From assembly GCA_020050695.1 (NCBI GenBank), contig JAGVKI010000072.1, positions 1 to 6,826 of the forward strand: a stretch of 6,826 nucleotides of DNA, written 5' to 3'. Position numbers and translations under genes: made by a program. The first letter of the stretch is position 1. Every line of letters begins with the position of its first letter. Under the pieces are notes generated by a model. The model saw only the letters and a program-made list of their open reading frames with translations. It had not been told where the DNA came from and made no database searches. This document shows positions 1 to 5,966 of this stretch, piece by piece. The DNA comes from Alphaproteobacteria bacterium. Lineage in GTDB: Bacteria; Pseudomonadota; Alphaproteobacteria; Rickettsiales; SXRF01.

Positions 1-843
1 GCCGACCGCATTGAAACGGAAGGTGACCACCGGTTCGTTGTTCTTGTCGTCAAACGAGGTGTGGGCATCTACCAGCATGTCGCCAGAGAGTATGACATTG
101 CTGATAACCGGGTATTTTCGCGGGCTCTCACCATTCCTGAGGTTGCGCGAGTCCTGCGTAAGCACACGTGTGCCCGATGGCACCATGCCGCGCTCTACAT
201 CTTCGCTGGACACATCCGGGTTCAATAAATGGAAGGTCATTTTTGCTGTGCGGCCAAGCAGGTTTTTTAGATGTTCCGGGTTAGCCAGGCCGGGCACCTG
301 CAGCAAAATGCGTTTTTCGCCCTGCCTTTGGATAATGGGTTCCTTGGTGCCTGTTTCATTGACGCGGCGGTCTACGATCTCCAGCGACTGTTCCAGCACC
401 TGCTGGCGGCTGGCGATAAGCCATCTTTCGCCAAAAGTTACATCAAAATTTTCGCCATTTTTGGTAACTACCAGGTCAGGGCTTACTTTTTTCAGCACCT
501 GTTCTACTTTGTCTTCATCGGCCACTTCGCGCAGGCCAAATACCACCTTGCCATCGGTTGCGGCGAGGTTGCGATAGCCCATTTTCTCTTCACGAAAGGC
601 AGTGCGTATATCATCGACCAGCGTGATAAGCTGTTCGCGCATATAGGCATCGAAATCAATTTCCAGCAATAGCTGCGAGCCGCCCTGAAGATCGAGGCCG
701 AGCGTTACGGGATGCTGCGGATACCAGCTGGGAAGGTAGTCCGCGCGTGCCTTTTCACTCATCAGGCTTGGGATCGCCAATATGATGAACACAAGGCACG
801 AACTTATGATAAGGAAAATTTTCCAGCGGGGGAAATGAAGCAT
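1..843 (-). CDS. secD: Protein translocase subunit SecD, N-terminal part (cut by window edge)
   Basis: SecD works with SecF and YajC as the accessory membrane complex of the SecYEG translocon, using the proton gradient to help pull secreted proteins across the inner membrane. The frame is open for 281 codons from ATG at 843 to the window edge. One membrane segment lies at about residues 8-28. The family signature GLDLQGG follows at 49-55, opening the periplasmic P1 domain. A conserved block around 158-186 contains RRVNETGTKEP, then the RILLQVPGL strand. The later transmembrane helices that carry the proton path lie outside the window. A CAGG ribosome site sits 6 bases before the start. It lies 94 bases downstream of yajC on the same strand, the usual yajC-secD order, so co-transcription is likely. 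Identity is secure; only the 3' end is missing. Confidence 0.95.
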   Translation of the reverse strand, partial: MLHFPRWKIFLIISSCLVFIILAIPSLMSEKARADYLPSWYPQHPVTLGLDLQGGSQLLLEIDFDAYMREQLITLVDDIRTAFREEKMGYRNLAATDGKVVFGLREVADEDKVEQVLKKVSPDLVVTKNGENFDVTFGERWLIASRQQVLEQSLEIVDRRVNETGTKEPIIQRQGEKRILLQVPGLANPEHLKNLLGRTAKMTFHLLNPDVSSEDVERGMVPSGTRVLTQDSRNLRNGESPRKYPVISNVILSGDMLVDAHTSFDDKNNEPVVTFRFNAVG

Positions 844-937
844 CAGATACCTGTTTAATAGTCAATGGGTAGCGCGGACGGTAGCCCGAACTCGTATTTG
901 CTGCAATGGAAAATCGAAAACGTAAAGTGCGCAGTGC

Positions 938-1354
938 TTAGTTGTCGTTAGCAATCGCGCCGTCAGCCTTATCCGAACTGATTTCGGAAATGGAGCCGCG
1001 TGCTACGCGCACTTTTACGTTTGGAGAGATTTCAAGCACGATGACATCATCGCCTTCAAACTTGCTGATGGTGCCGATAAGGCCGCCATTGGTGATAACC
1101 TTGTCGCCCTTCTGAAGTGCCTTCATCATTTCCTGGTGCATGCGCACACGCTTTTGCTGCGGGCGGATCAGGATGAAGTAGAAAATGAAAAACAACATGC
1201 CGAGGATCAGCAGATTGTCCATCATCATCTTTTCAGCGGATAATTCGTAAGGCGAACCTTCAGGAACTTCAGTTGCGCCAGCAGCGGGCTGCAATGCTTC
1301 AACTGCCGGTGCTTGATTTGCCTGGGCGTCGCTGATGACAAATGGGATGGTCAT
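938..1354 (-). CDS. yajC: Preprotein translocase subunit YajC
   Basis: YajC is a small single-span inner-membrane protein that associates with SecDF. This one has 138 residues, somewhat longer than the roughly 110 common in the family, because of an Ala/Pro/Glu-rich N-terminal segment (about 9-40) before the membrane helix at about 47-63. The helix is followed directly by RPQQKR (64-69), the characteristic basic cytoplasmic motif. A small beta-rich domain comes next, containing KGDKVITNGGLIGTI and ending near SEISSD. No clear Shine-Dalgarno sequence precedes the ATG; the upstream bases are AT-rich. It starts only 19 bases after the rpmG stop, so translation may depend on the upstream gene. 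secD follows in the same direction. The family call is firm. Confidence 0.93.
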   Translation of the reverse strand: MTIPFVISDAQANQAPAVEALQPAAGATEVPEGSPYELSAEKMMMDNLLILGMLFFIFYFILIRPQQKRVRMHQEMMKALQKGDKVITNGGLIGTISKFEGDDVIVLEISPNVKVRVARGSISEISSDKADGAIANDN

Positions 1355-1373
1355 AATAAAATGATGTAACTAA

Positions 1374-1541
1374 TTATTTAATTTTCGCTTCGTTGAATAC
1401 GACATGCTTGCGCACAACTGGGTCGTATTTACGGAAAGAAAGTTTTTCAGTCTGCTTTTTTGGGTTCTTTTTAGCAACGTAGTAGAACCCGGTGTCAGCG
1501 GAACTAACCAATTTAATCAATACGATATTCTTCTTAGCCAT
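1374..1541 (-). CDS. rpmG: 50S ribosomal protein L33 (zinc-independent form)
   Basis: L33 is a small protein of the large ribosomal subunit, near the E site. The frame gives 55 residues beginning [20 protein letters not shown], followed by the typical [14 protein letters not shown] and [12 protein letters not shown] stretches. There are no cysteines, so this is the C-minus form without the zinc-binding CXXC pairs seen in zinc-dependent paralogues. The length and the lack of cysteines match the usual proteobacterial form. An AAGG ribosome site lies 8 bases before the ATG, and a strong promoter lies just upstream at 1571-1598. It is the first gene of the apparent rpmG-yajC-secD unit, with no hairpin terminator before yajC. 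Confidence 0.95.
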   Translation of the reverse strand: MAKKNIVLIKLVSSADTGFYYVAKKNPKKQTEKLSFRKYDPVVRKHVVFNEAKIK

Positions 1542-1570
1542 GACGGTAACCTTATATAAATGAGGCGGCT

Positions 1571-1598
1571 AACATATACTCCGTCGCGCCCCTGTCAA
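1571..1598 (-). promoter_or_regulatory. Sigma-70-type promoter of rpmG
   Basis: On the minus strand a perfect TTGACA (-35; plus positions 1593-1598) is separated by 16 bases from TATGTT (-10; 1571-1576), which matches TATAAT at four of six positions. It is preceded by C (CTTGACA), a common alphaproteobacterial form. Transcription would begin near 1562-1566 and give a leader of about 20-25 bases to the rpmG start at 1541. This is the best-looking promoter in the window and would drive rpmG-yajC-secD. The start site is inferred, not measured. Confidence 0.7.
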
Positions 1599-1643
1599 GT
1601 ATAAACTCAGCCGCGCGCCTGCTGTGCCTACAAATAGCCAAAT

Positions 1644-1671
1644 GCGCTAAATATTTTGACTTTTGTAGCGC
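1644..1671. promoter_or_regulatory. Inverted repeat GCGCTA-N16-TAGCGC upstream of galU
   Basis: In the 185-base gap between the divergent rpmG and galU genes, GCGCTA at 1644-1649 is mirrored by TAGCGC at 1666-1671. The centre is AT-rich and holds TTGACT (1656-1661), a possible galU -35 element, although no good -10 follows at the right distance. The centre-to-centre spacing of 22 bases is about two helical turns, which fits a dimeric repressor site. Six-base arms can occur by chance, so this is weak. No other clear element is seen in this gap apart from the rpmG promoter and the galU ribosome site. Confidence 0.25.
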
Positions 1672-1726
1672 TTTATAGCATTCCTGCTCATCTACCAGTT
1701 AACGTTTCCTGCTTGAAGGCCTGTTA

Positions 1727-2635
1727 ATGTCCCAGAAAATAAGAAAAGTAGTGTTTCCCGTAGGCGGTTTGGGCACACGCTTTTTACCTGCCACCAAATC
1801 CATGCCCAAGGAAATGCTGCCGGTTGTAGATAAGCCGTTGATTCATTACGCTTTTGAGGAAGCGCAGGCGGCAGGTATTGAGCAGTTCATTTTCGTCACC
1901 GGGCGTAATAAGCACCCTATTAATGACCATTTTGACCATGCGTTTGAACTTCAGAACGTGCTTTCTGGCCGCAATAAGCAGGACGAACTGCACCGCACCA
2001 GCGACTGGCTGCCCCCGGCAGGCAGTGTAAGCTTTGTACGCCAGCAGGAGCCTCTTGGCCTGGGCCATGCCGTATGGTGCGCCCGCCATATTATCGGTAA
2101 TGAGCCGTTTGCCGTTATTCTTGCTGACGATATGGTGCTGGCCGATAAGCCCTGCCTGCAGCAGATGGTGGAAGCCTATGCCACCGTACCGGGCAGTAAT
2201 ATCCTCGGTGTAATGGATATTCCTCCGCAGGACACCGGAAGCTACGGTATTATTGATATTGAGAATAAAGATAATGCAGGCTCGCAGCTGGTGAAGGCGA
2301 AGGGGCTGGTTGAAAAGCCCGCGCCTGATAAGGCGCCGTCGACCCTGTCTATTATCGGACGCTATATACTCCAGCCTGAGGTGTTTGATATTCTCGGTAG
2401 CCAGAAGCCTGGCGCTGGCGGCGAAATCCAATTGACCGATTCGATCAACCAGATGACGGCCAAGCATTCGACCTACGGTTATCGCTTTGACGGCGTGCGC
2501 TATGATTGCGGCGGACTGGTCGGGTTTGTGGCCGCGAATGTGGCTTACGCCCTCGCCCGTCCTGAAATCAAGGGACGCATGGTGGAAGAATTAGAAAAAG
2601 TGTATGAACGCAGTGGCGTTGCACAGAAAAAATAA
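1727..2635 (+). CDS. galU: UTP--glucose-1-phosphate uridylyltransferase
   Basis: GalU joins UTP and glucose-1-phosphate to make UDP-glucose, the precursor for UDP-glucuronate, lipopolysaccharide and other glycans, in the cytoplasm. The 302 residues match the usual bacterial length of about 290-300. The nucleotide-binding signature GGLGTRFLPATKSMPKEMLP spans 13-32. RQQEPLGLGHAVWCAR follows at 105-120. The metal-binding aspartates are in ILADD (131-135). VEKP (195-198) carries the sugar-phosphate lysine, and GAGGEIQLTD is at 229-238. Near the C-terminus YDCGGLVGF (259-267) stands where many relatives have a charged residue after the glycine. GAAGG (1715-1719), 7 bases before the ATG, is a good ribosome site and supports this start. 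ugd follows after 23 bases with no terminator, forming a two-step pathway operon. Confidence 0.96.
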   Translation: MSQKIRKVVFPVGGLGTRFLPATKSMPKEMLPVVDKPLIHYAFEEAQAAGIEQFIFVTGRNKHPINDHFDHAFELQNVLSGRNKQDELHRTSDWLPPAGSVSFVRQQEPLGLGHAVWCARHIIGNEPFAVILADDMVLADKPCLQQMVEAYATVPGSNILGVMDIPPQDTGSYGIIDIENKDNAGSQLVKAKGLVEKPAPDKAPSTLSIIGRYILQPEVFDILGSQKPGAGGEIQLTDSINQMTAKHSTYGYRFDGVRYDCGGLVGFVAANVAYALARPEIKGRMVEELEKVYERSGVAQKK

Positions 2636-2658
2636 CCCATAGGACATAAGTAGAAGTT

Positions 2659-4026
2659 ATGCAGATAGCAGTTATAGGTTCGGGATATGTCGGCCTTGTA
2701 TCGGGCGTTTGTTTTTCGGAATTTGGTTTCCGCGTTACCTGCGTCGATAATGACAGCGACAAGGTCGCAAAGCTCCAGCAGCAGATCATGCCTATCTATG
2801 AACCAGGTCTGGACCTGCTCGTGGAAAATAACCGCCGTGCTGGCCGCCTGTCTTTTTCTAATAACCTGAAAGAGGCGGTTATCAATGCTGACGTGGTGAT
2901 TATTGCCGTGGGCACTCCCCAGGGCGATAACGATATTATGCCAGACATGAGCCACCTGGAAGCAGCGGTGAAAGAAGTGGCAAAGGCCATTTCCAAATAT
3001 ACGCTGGTGATCGTGAAGTCGACCGTGCCGGTGGGCACCAACCGCCATGTCGCAAAGCTGATTTCCAGCACCAACCCCGAAGCGGATTTTGATGTGGTAT
3101 CTAACCCTGAATTCCTGCGCGAAGGCATGGCCATCAAGGAATTCATGTCGCCTGACCGTGTGGTAGCTGGTGTTGATTCGCGCCGCGCACGCGACCTTAT
3201 TACGCGCCTGTATGAACCTATCTGCCTGAATGGTGCGCAGTTGTTCTTTACCACGTTTGAAAGCGCGGAAATGATCAAGTATGCCGCTAACAGCTTTCTT
3301 GCGATGCGCGTCGCATACATCAACGAGATTGCAGATCTGTGCGAAGCCACCGGCGCTAACATTCGTGATGTTGCAAAAGGCATGGGTATGGATCATCGCA
3401 TTGGCAACAAGTTCCTCAGCCCCGGCCCCGGCTATGGCGGTTCGTGCCTGCCTAAGGATACCAACGCGCTCAAAGGCATTGGCCGCAGTAATAATACGCC
3501 GCTGTCGCTGGTGGAAGCAACCATTGCCAGCAACGAAGCGCGCAAAGAGCGCATGACCAAGAAAATCATTGAAATGGCAGGCGGTGATGTTTCAGGTAAA
3601 ACCATTGCCATTTTGGGCCTTACCTTCAAGCCCGGCACCGATGATATGCGCGAAAGCCCAAGCCTGGTAATCATTCCGGCGCTTCTGGCGGCTGGCGCGA
3701 GCATCCGCGCTTATGACCCGCAAGGTATGAAAGAAGCTGCGAAATATTTGAGCGGCAATATCAGCTGGTGCAAAGACGAATACGATGCCATGGAAGGCGC
3801 CGATATGCTGGTGCTGCTGACCGAGTGGAATGAATTCCGTAGCCTTGATCTCAAGAAGGTGCGTGGCCTGCTCAAGAAGCCAGATGTGGTTGACCTGCGC
3901 AATGTGTACAAGCGTCAGGACATGCAGCGCTTCGGCTTCCGTTATATCTCGGTTGGCCGCCGTCCGGTAGAGCCCGGCCAGCCATGGATTCCCGATCTTA
4001 ATATGGATGACGAAGAAGCCGCCTAA
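2659..4026 (+). CDS. ugd: UDP-glucose 6-dehydrogenase
   Basis: Ugd oxidises UDP-glucose to UDP-glucuronate using two NAD+, feeding capsule, exopolysaccharide or lipid A sugar synthesis. The 455 residues contain the three expected domains. The NAD-binding Rossmann start GSGYVG is at 7-12, with AVGTP at about 93-97 and STVPVGT at 121-127. SNPEFLREG is at 148-156. The central helix carries KYAANSF (207-213). The catalytic cysteine is C263 in GYGGSCLPKDTNAL. The C-terminal UDP-binding domain has LTFKPGTDDMRESP (321-334) and AYDPQG (351-356). All key residues are present. The ribosome site is poor: AGAAG lies only 2 bases before the ATG and AGGA lies 14 bases before it, so coupling to galU is plausible. 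The product of the upstream gene is this enzyme's substrate. Its stop overlaps the stop of the convergent gene. Confidence 0.96.
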   Translation: MQIAVIGSGYVGLVSGVCFSEFGFRVTCVDNDSDKVAKLQQQIMPIYEPGLDLLVENNRRAGRLSFSNNLKEAVINADVVIIAVGTPQGDNDIMPDMSHLEAAVKEVAKAISKYTLVIVKSTVPVGTNRHVAKLISSTNPEADFDVVSNPEFLREGMAIKEFMSPDRVVAGVDSRRARDLITRLYEPICLNGAQLFFTTFESAEMIKYAANSFLAMRVAYINEIADLCEATGANIRDVAKGMGMDHRIGNKFLSPGPGYGGSCLPKDTNALKGIGRSNNTPLSLVEATIASNEARKERMTKKIIEMAGGDVSGKTIAILGLTFKPGTDDMRESPSLVIIPALLAAGASIRAYDPQGMKEAAKYLSGNISWCKDEYDAMEGADMLVLLTEWNEFRSLDLKKVRGLLKKPDVVDLRNVYKRQDMQRFGFRYISVGRRPVEPGQPWIPDLNMDDEEAA

Positions 4027-4038
4027 CCGCGAGCGGCT
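4017..4038. other. Stem AGCCGC/GCGGCT across the convergent stop codons
   Basis: AGCCGC (4017-4022) can pair with GCGGCT (4033-4038) around a 10-base loop that contains both the ugd TAA and the TAG of the opposing gene. It is symmetrical and would form in both transcripts. No T-run follows on either strand, so it is not a classical intrinsic terminator. It may be a 3'-end or pausing structure, or a chance result of GC-rich coding sequence. Confidence 0.3.
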
Positions 4039-4679
4039 GCGGCGCTGCGCGTGGTGAGTTGATCGCGTAAGGCTTTAAATTGTGGAATTTCGCATTGTAA
4101 TTCCGGCCAGTGATAGCTGTGCTTTCCTGTTTCGGCATCGGGGCTGAACGCTGGATATAGAAACGCAGGTTCGCCTGTGCGCAGCAGTTCTGCTGAAACC
4201 AGAGAACCCGCATCAATGATATAGGGTGTGCCGTCCTCGGCCAGTCCTACATTTTCCATTTTATTATCGCGAAACAGCAGCCTGTATTGTGCCTGCATCT
4301 CATGGCATAGCGCCTTTATATGCGCGGGTGTGACATCTTTGGTGTTGAGGTATGGGCACACCGACATGACGATTGGTGCGCCGCCCATATCAAAGCCAAT
4401 GGTAACGCTGGCCATATCCTGTAATACAGGCGCGAGTTTAGGCAGCGGCGTTTGCCCGTATTGTTCGACTTCCGTTCTGATTTTTACCAGCAGTTTGTCA
4501 TCCAGCTTATAAATCCGCGTGTTATGACCACGCTCAGTCGCTAGTGTCAGTTCCTGCGGATCAATCCCCCACCTGCGTAAGTTGCGCTCGGCATTGGCGG
4601 CCATATCGCTGCCGATATAGGTGCCAAAGGTTGCCTGCACATCACGAAACAGGTCGCTTTTGGCAGGGGTGCTGCTCAT
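4023..4679 (-). CDS. Compact protein-kinase-like protein, function unknown
   Basis: I do not recognise a named family, but the 218 residues show kinase-fold landmarks in the right order. An N-lobe-like stretch around 50-67 ends in KLLVKI, where K66 could be the ATP-binding lysine. PYLNTKD (109-115) sits where a hinge would be. FRDNKMENVGL (136-146) aligns residue by residue with the HRDxKxxN catalytic loop, giving D138 and N143. IIDAGSL (154-160) matches the DFG position, with D156 at 18 residues from D138, a normal kinase distance. The domain is short, with only 72 residues from K66 to D138 and about 60 after the DFG-like motif, and no APE motif is seen. There is no signal peptide or membrane segment. 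The start is 6 bases after the queF stop and lacks a Shine-Dalgarno sequence, suggesting coupling to queF. It could be a small-molecule or protein kinase, or a pseudokinase. Confidence 0.75.
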   Translation of the reverse strand: MSSTPAKSDLFRDVQATFGTYIGSDMAANAERNLRRWGIDPQELTLATERGHNTRIYKLDDKLLVKIRTEVEQYGQTPLPKLAPVLQDMASVTIGFDMGGAPIVMSVCPYLNTKDVTPAHIKALCHEMQAQYRLLFRDNKMENVGLAEDGTPYIIDAGSLVSAELLRTGEPAFLYPAFSPDAETGKHSYHWPELQCEIPQFKALRDQLTTRSAAAARG

Positions 4680-4685
4680 GGGCGG

Positions 4686-5162
4686 TTAGCGGCCACTATA
4701 GGCAGGCACTTCCTGTGGCGGAATCCATATGCCTGCGGGTTCTTTGCCGCTCTGGTAGAAAATATCAATAGGTATGCCGCCGCGCGGATACCAGTAGCCG
4801 CCAATACGAATCCATAGCGGCTTTACCGTTTCGATCAGGCGCAGCGCAATGGCGACCGTGCAGTCTTCATGGAAAGCGCCGTGGTTACGGAACGAGCCGA
4901 GGAAGAGCTTGAGCGATTTGCTTTCGATCAGGTAGTCTTTGGGCACATAATCAATGACCAGATGGGCAAAGTCTGGCTGGTCGGTGATCGGGCAAAGCGA
5001 AGTAAATTCCGGGCAGGTAAAGCGCACGCAGTAAGGCACGCCGGGATGCGGGTTTTTAACGCGCTCGAGTTTTGCTTTATCAGGGGAAGCCGGAAGGCCG
5101 GTTTGTTTACCCAGTTGGGTAAGGCCGGTTTTAGCGGCAGGTTTTTTAGTGGTGCGTTTCAT
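4686..5162 (-). CDS. queF: NADPH-dependent 7-cyano-7-deazaguanine reductase QueF
   Basis: QueF reduces the nitrile preQ0 to the amine preQ1 in the synthesis of queuosine, the modified base at the wobble position of GUN-anticodon tRNAs. The 158-residue single-domain (YkvM-type) form is seen here, not the longer two-domain YqcD-like form. The catalytic cysteine C57 and proton-donor aspartate D64 lie in [12 protein letters not shown]. The QueF motif ESKSLKLF begins at E80, and [10 protein letters not shown] (91-100) carries the substrate-binding H98 and E99. The first 30 or so residues are lysine-rich and probably disordered. I chose the ATG at 5162 because MKRTTKK starts just after GGGAG, 5 bases upstream. 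The longer in-frame extension runs through the leader hairpin and into the neighbouring gene. It lies 86 bases downstream of the exporter gene and 6 bases before the kinase-like gene. Confidence 0.95.
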   Translation of the reverse strand: MKRTTKKPAAKTGLTQLGKQTGLPASPDKAKLERVKNPHPGVPYCVRFTCPEFTSLCPITDQPDFAHLVIDYVPKDYLIESKSLKLFLGSFRNHGAFHEDCTVAIALRLIETVKPLWIRIGGYWYPRGGIPIDIFYQSGKEPAGIWIPPQEVPAYSGR

Positions 5163-5163
5163 A

Positions 5164-5227
5164 GGGTCTCCCGCAATAAGGTGCCAAAATACTGTGATCT
5201 GGCAGCCATTCTTGCGGGAGAGAGCCC
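5164..5227 (-). promoter_or_regulatory. Long hairpin in the queF leader covering the ribosome binding site
   Basis: On the minus strand a perfect 10-base inverted repeat, TCTCCCGCAA (5212-5221) and TTGCGGGAGA (5167-5176), encloses further pairing. Two A-U pairs, two G-C pairs and then TGCCA/TGGCA (5200-5204 with 5182-5186) lead to a 13-base loop. Below the main stem GGG (5225-5227) can pair with CCC (5164-5166) after a 3-base bulge. In all about 22 pairs form, and the stem ends one base before the AUG. The GGGAG ribosome site is inside the 3' arm, so the fold would block initiation. Pairing is seen directly; a regulatory role, riboswitch or otherwise, is inference. It does not resemble the preQ1 riboswitch classes I know. 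A palindromic intergenic repeat is the main alternative. Confidence 0.65.
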
Positions 5228-5248
5228 ATTTCGCAACTGTTTTTACAG

Positions 5249-5842
5249 CTACACGAGGAAATAGATGGAGCCGAACAGCATGGCAGCATAGGCAGCGTTC
5301 TGCATGCGCGGCGAAAATACCGAGGTGGCGCGTGACAATAGTACCGACCCAAACAGTATCCATACCACGTGGCCGGTAAGGTTGAGCGCCGCCAGCAGCA
5401 GCGTGAGCTTGAGCACTCCTGCCTCCAGCATGTCGTTGTAAGCCAGGAACTGGGTGAACATCATCACCTGCATGACCCATGCCTTAGGGTTGATAGCGGT
5501 GACCAGCAGACCATCAAAAAACGACAGGCAATGCGGCTGCTGCCTGCCCTCAGACATGGCGGCTTTCAGGAAGGTAAAGCCAAGCCAGACGATATAGGCA
5601 ATGCCTGCATAACGCATGATGGTAAACAGTACCGGCACGCGCAGCAGCAGTTCGCTGATGCCATAGCCTGCCACCAGCGATTGCAGGATAAAAGCAATAT
5701 CAATGCCCATAAGAAACGGGATTGAACGTTTAAAGCCAAACTGGGCGCCGTTGGAGGCAAATAAGGTATTAGCCGGGCCGGGGCTATAGACCAGCGGGAA
5801 CATAACCAGTAGCCAGGCAGTCAAAAACGGTAGTGAAATCAT
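5249..5842 (-). CDS. LysE/RhtB-family amino-acid exporter
   Basis: This is an inner-membrane protein of the LysE superfamily, whose members export amino acids or related small molecules. The exact substrate cannot be read from sequence. The 197 residues are close to the usual 200-210. The hallmark [11 protein letters not shown] (20-30) follows the first membrane helix. Further hydrophobic segments lie at about 41-62, 67-93, 110-133, 141-170 and 180-196, giving about six helices. The conserved TAINPKAW (115-122) opens the fourth. The start is fixed by AAGGAG 5 bases before the ATG. The gene is divergent from an Lrp/AsnC-type regulator, a frequent arrangement for this family that suggests amino-acid-responsive control. 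queF lies downstream, and no intrinsic terminator is seen between them: a small CTGT/ACAG hairpin follows the stop but has no T-run after it. Confidence 0.9.
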   Translation of the reverse strand: MISLPFLTAWLLVMFPLVYSPGPANTLFASNGAQFGFKRSIPFLMGIDIAFILQSLVAGYGISELLLRVPVLFTIMRYAGIAYIVWLGFTFLKAAMSEGRQQPHCLSFFDGLLVTAINPKAWVMQVMMFTQFLAYNDMLEAGVLKLTLLLAALNLTGHVVWILFGSVLLSRATSVFSPRMQNAAYAAMLFGSIYFLV

Positions 5843-5848
5843 AGGGTC

Positions 5849-5874
5849 TCCTTAGGGTTTATGCGCCTTAAGGA
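5849..5874 (-). promoter_or_regulatory. Small hairpin over the exporter's ribosome binding site
   Basis: On the minus strand TCCTTAAGG (5866-5874) can pair with CCTAAGGA (5849-5856) as 8 pairs with one bulged A and a 9-base loop. The 3' arm contains most of the AAGGAG ribosome site of the exporter. The short stem could lower translation, but it may be incidental. The bases following it through the start codon are identical to those at the queF start. Confidence 0.35.
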
Positions 5875-5929
5875 TAGGTATTCGCTGTGATTATGTGCAT
5901 TCAATCTGGATAGTTCCGGTGTTTTCTTT

Positions 5930-5966
5930 TTGCAATTTTATTCCATTTATTGCAAGATTCTTGCAT
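5930..5966. promoter_or_regulatory. Phased TTGCA boxes, candidate operator of the Lrp-type regulator
   Basis: TTGCAA occurs at 5930-5935 and again at 5950-5955, and TTGCAT occurs at 5961-5966. Start-to-start spacings are 20 and 11 bases, close to two and one helical turns. The last two form an exact inverted repeat, GCAAG-att-CTTGC (5952-5964), that abuts the regulator's ATG. Lrp/AsnC proteins bind as dimers and octamers to phased weak palindromes, so this fits an autoregulatory site that could also affect the divergent exporter. On the minus strand the first box could serve as a -35 element (TTGCAA, 17 bases, TATCCA). Promoter assignments in this 122-base gap are uncertain. Confidence 0.5.

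Noticed and set aside
11..672. Two plus-strand open frames over the secD region
   Set aside because: Both are antisense to secD, whose minus-strand translation carries clear family motifs throughout.
864..889. Direct repeat GGTAGC between yajC and secD
   Set aside because: Two six-base copies 12 bases apart are too short to mean anything without other support. I see nothing else definite in this 94-base gap.
1784..2467. Minus-strand open frame of 227 codons opposite galU
   Set aside because: It lies entirely within galU, has no ribosome site and no recognisable motif.
2545..3396. Long minus-strand open frame opposite galU and ugd
   Set aside because: It is antisense to two certain enzymes over its full length, has no family resemblance, and its open state follows from their codon use.
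5163..5248. Known preQ1 riboswitch upstream of queF
   Set aside because: I could not find the short class I stem with its C-rich loop and A-rich tail, nor the layouts of classes II or III. Only an unclassified hairpin can be supported.
5239..5254. Intrinsic terminator after the exporter gene
   Set aside because: The small AGCTGT/ACAGTT hairpin with an AAAA loop is AT-rich and is followed by GCGAAAT on the minus strand, with no T-run, so it does not fit a terminator.
4686..5480. A longer 264-residue reading of queF starting at 5480
   Set aside because: The extra N-terminal part runs through the leader hairpin and into the exporter coding region in another frame. The residues before MKRTTKK do not look like QueF, and a proper ribosome site precedes 5162.
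5950..5964. TTG at 5950 as the start of the Lrp-type regulator
   Set aside because: It adds five residues atypical of the family and lies inside the palindromic operator-like repeat. The ATG at 5965 fits the family start better.
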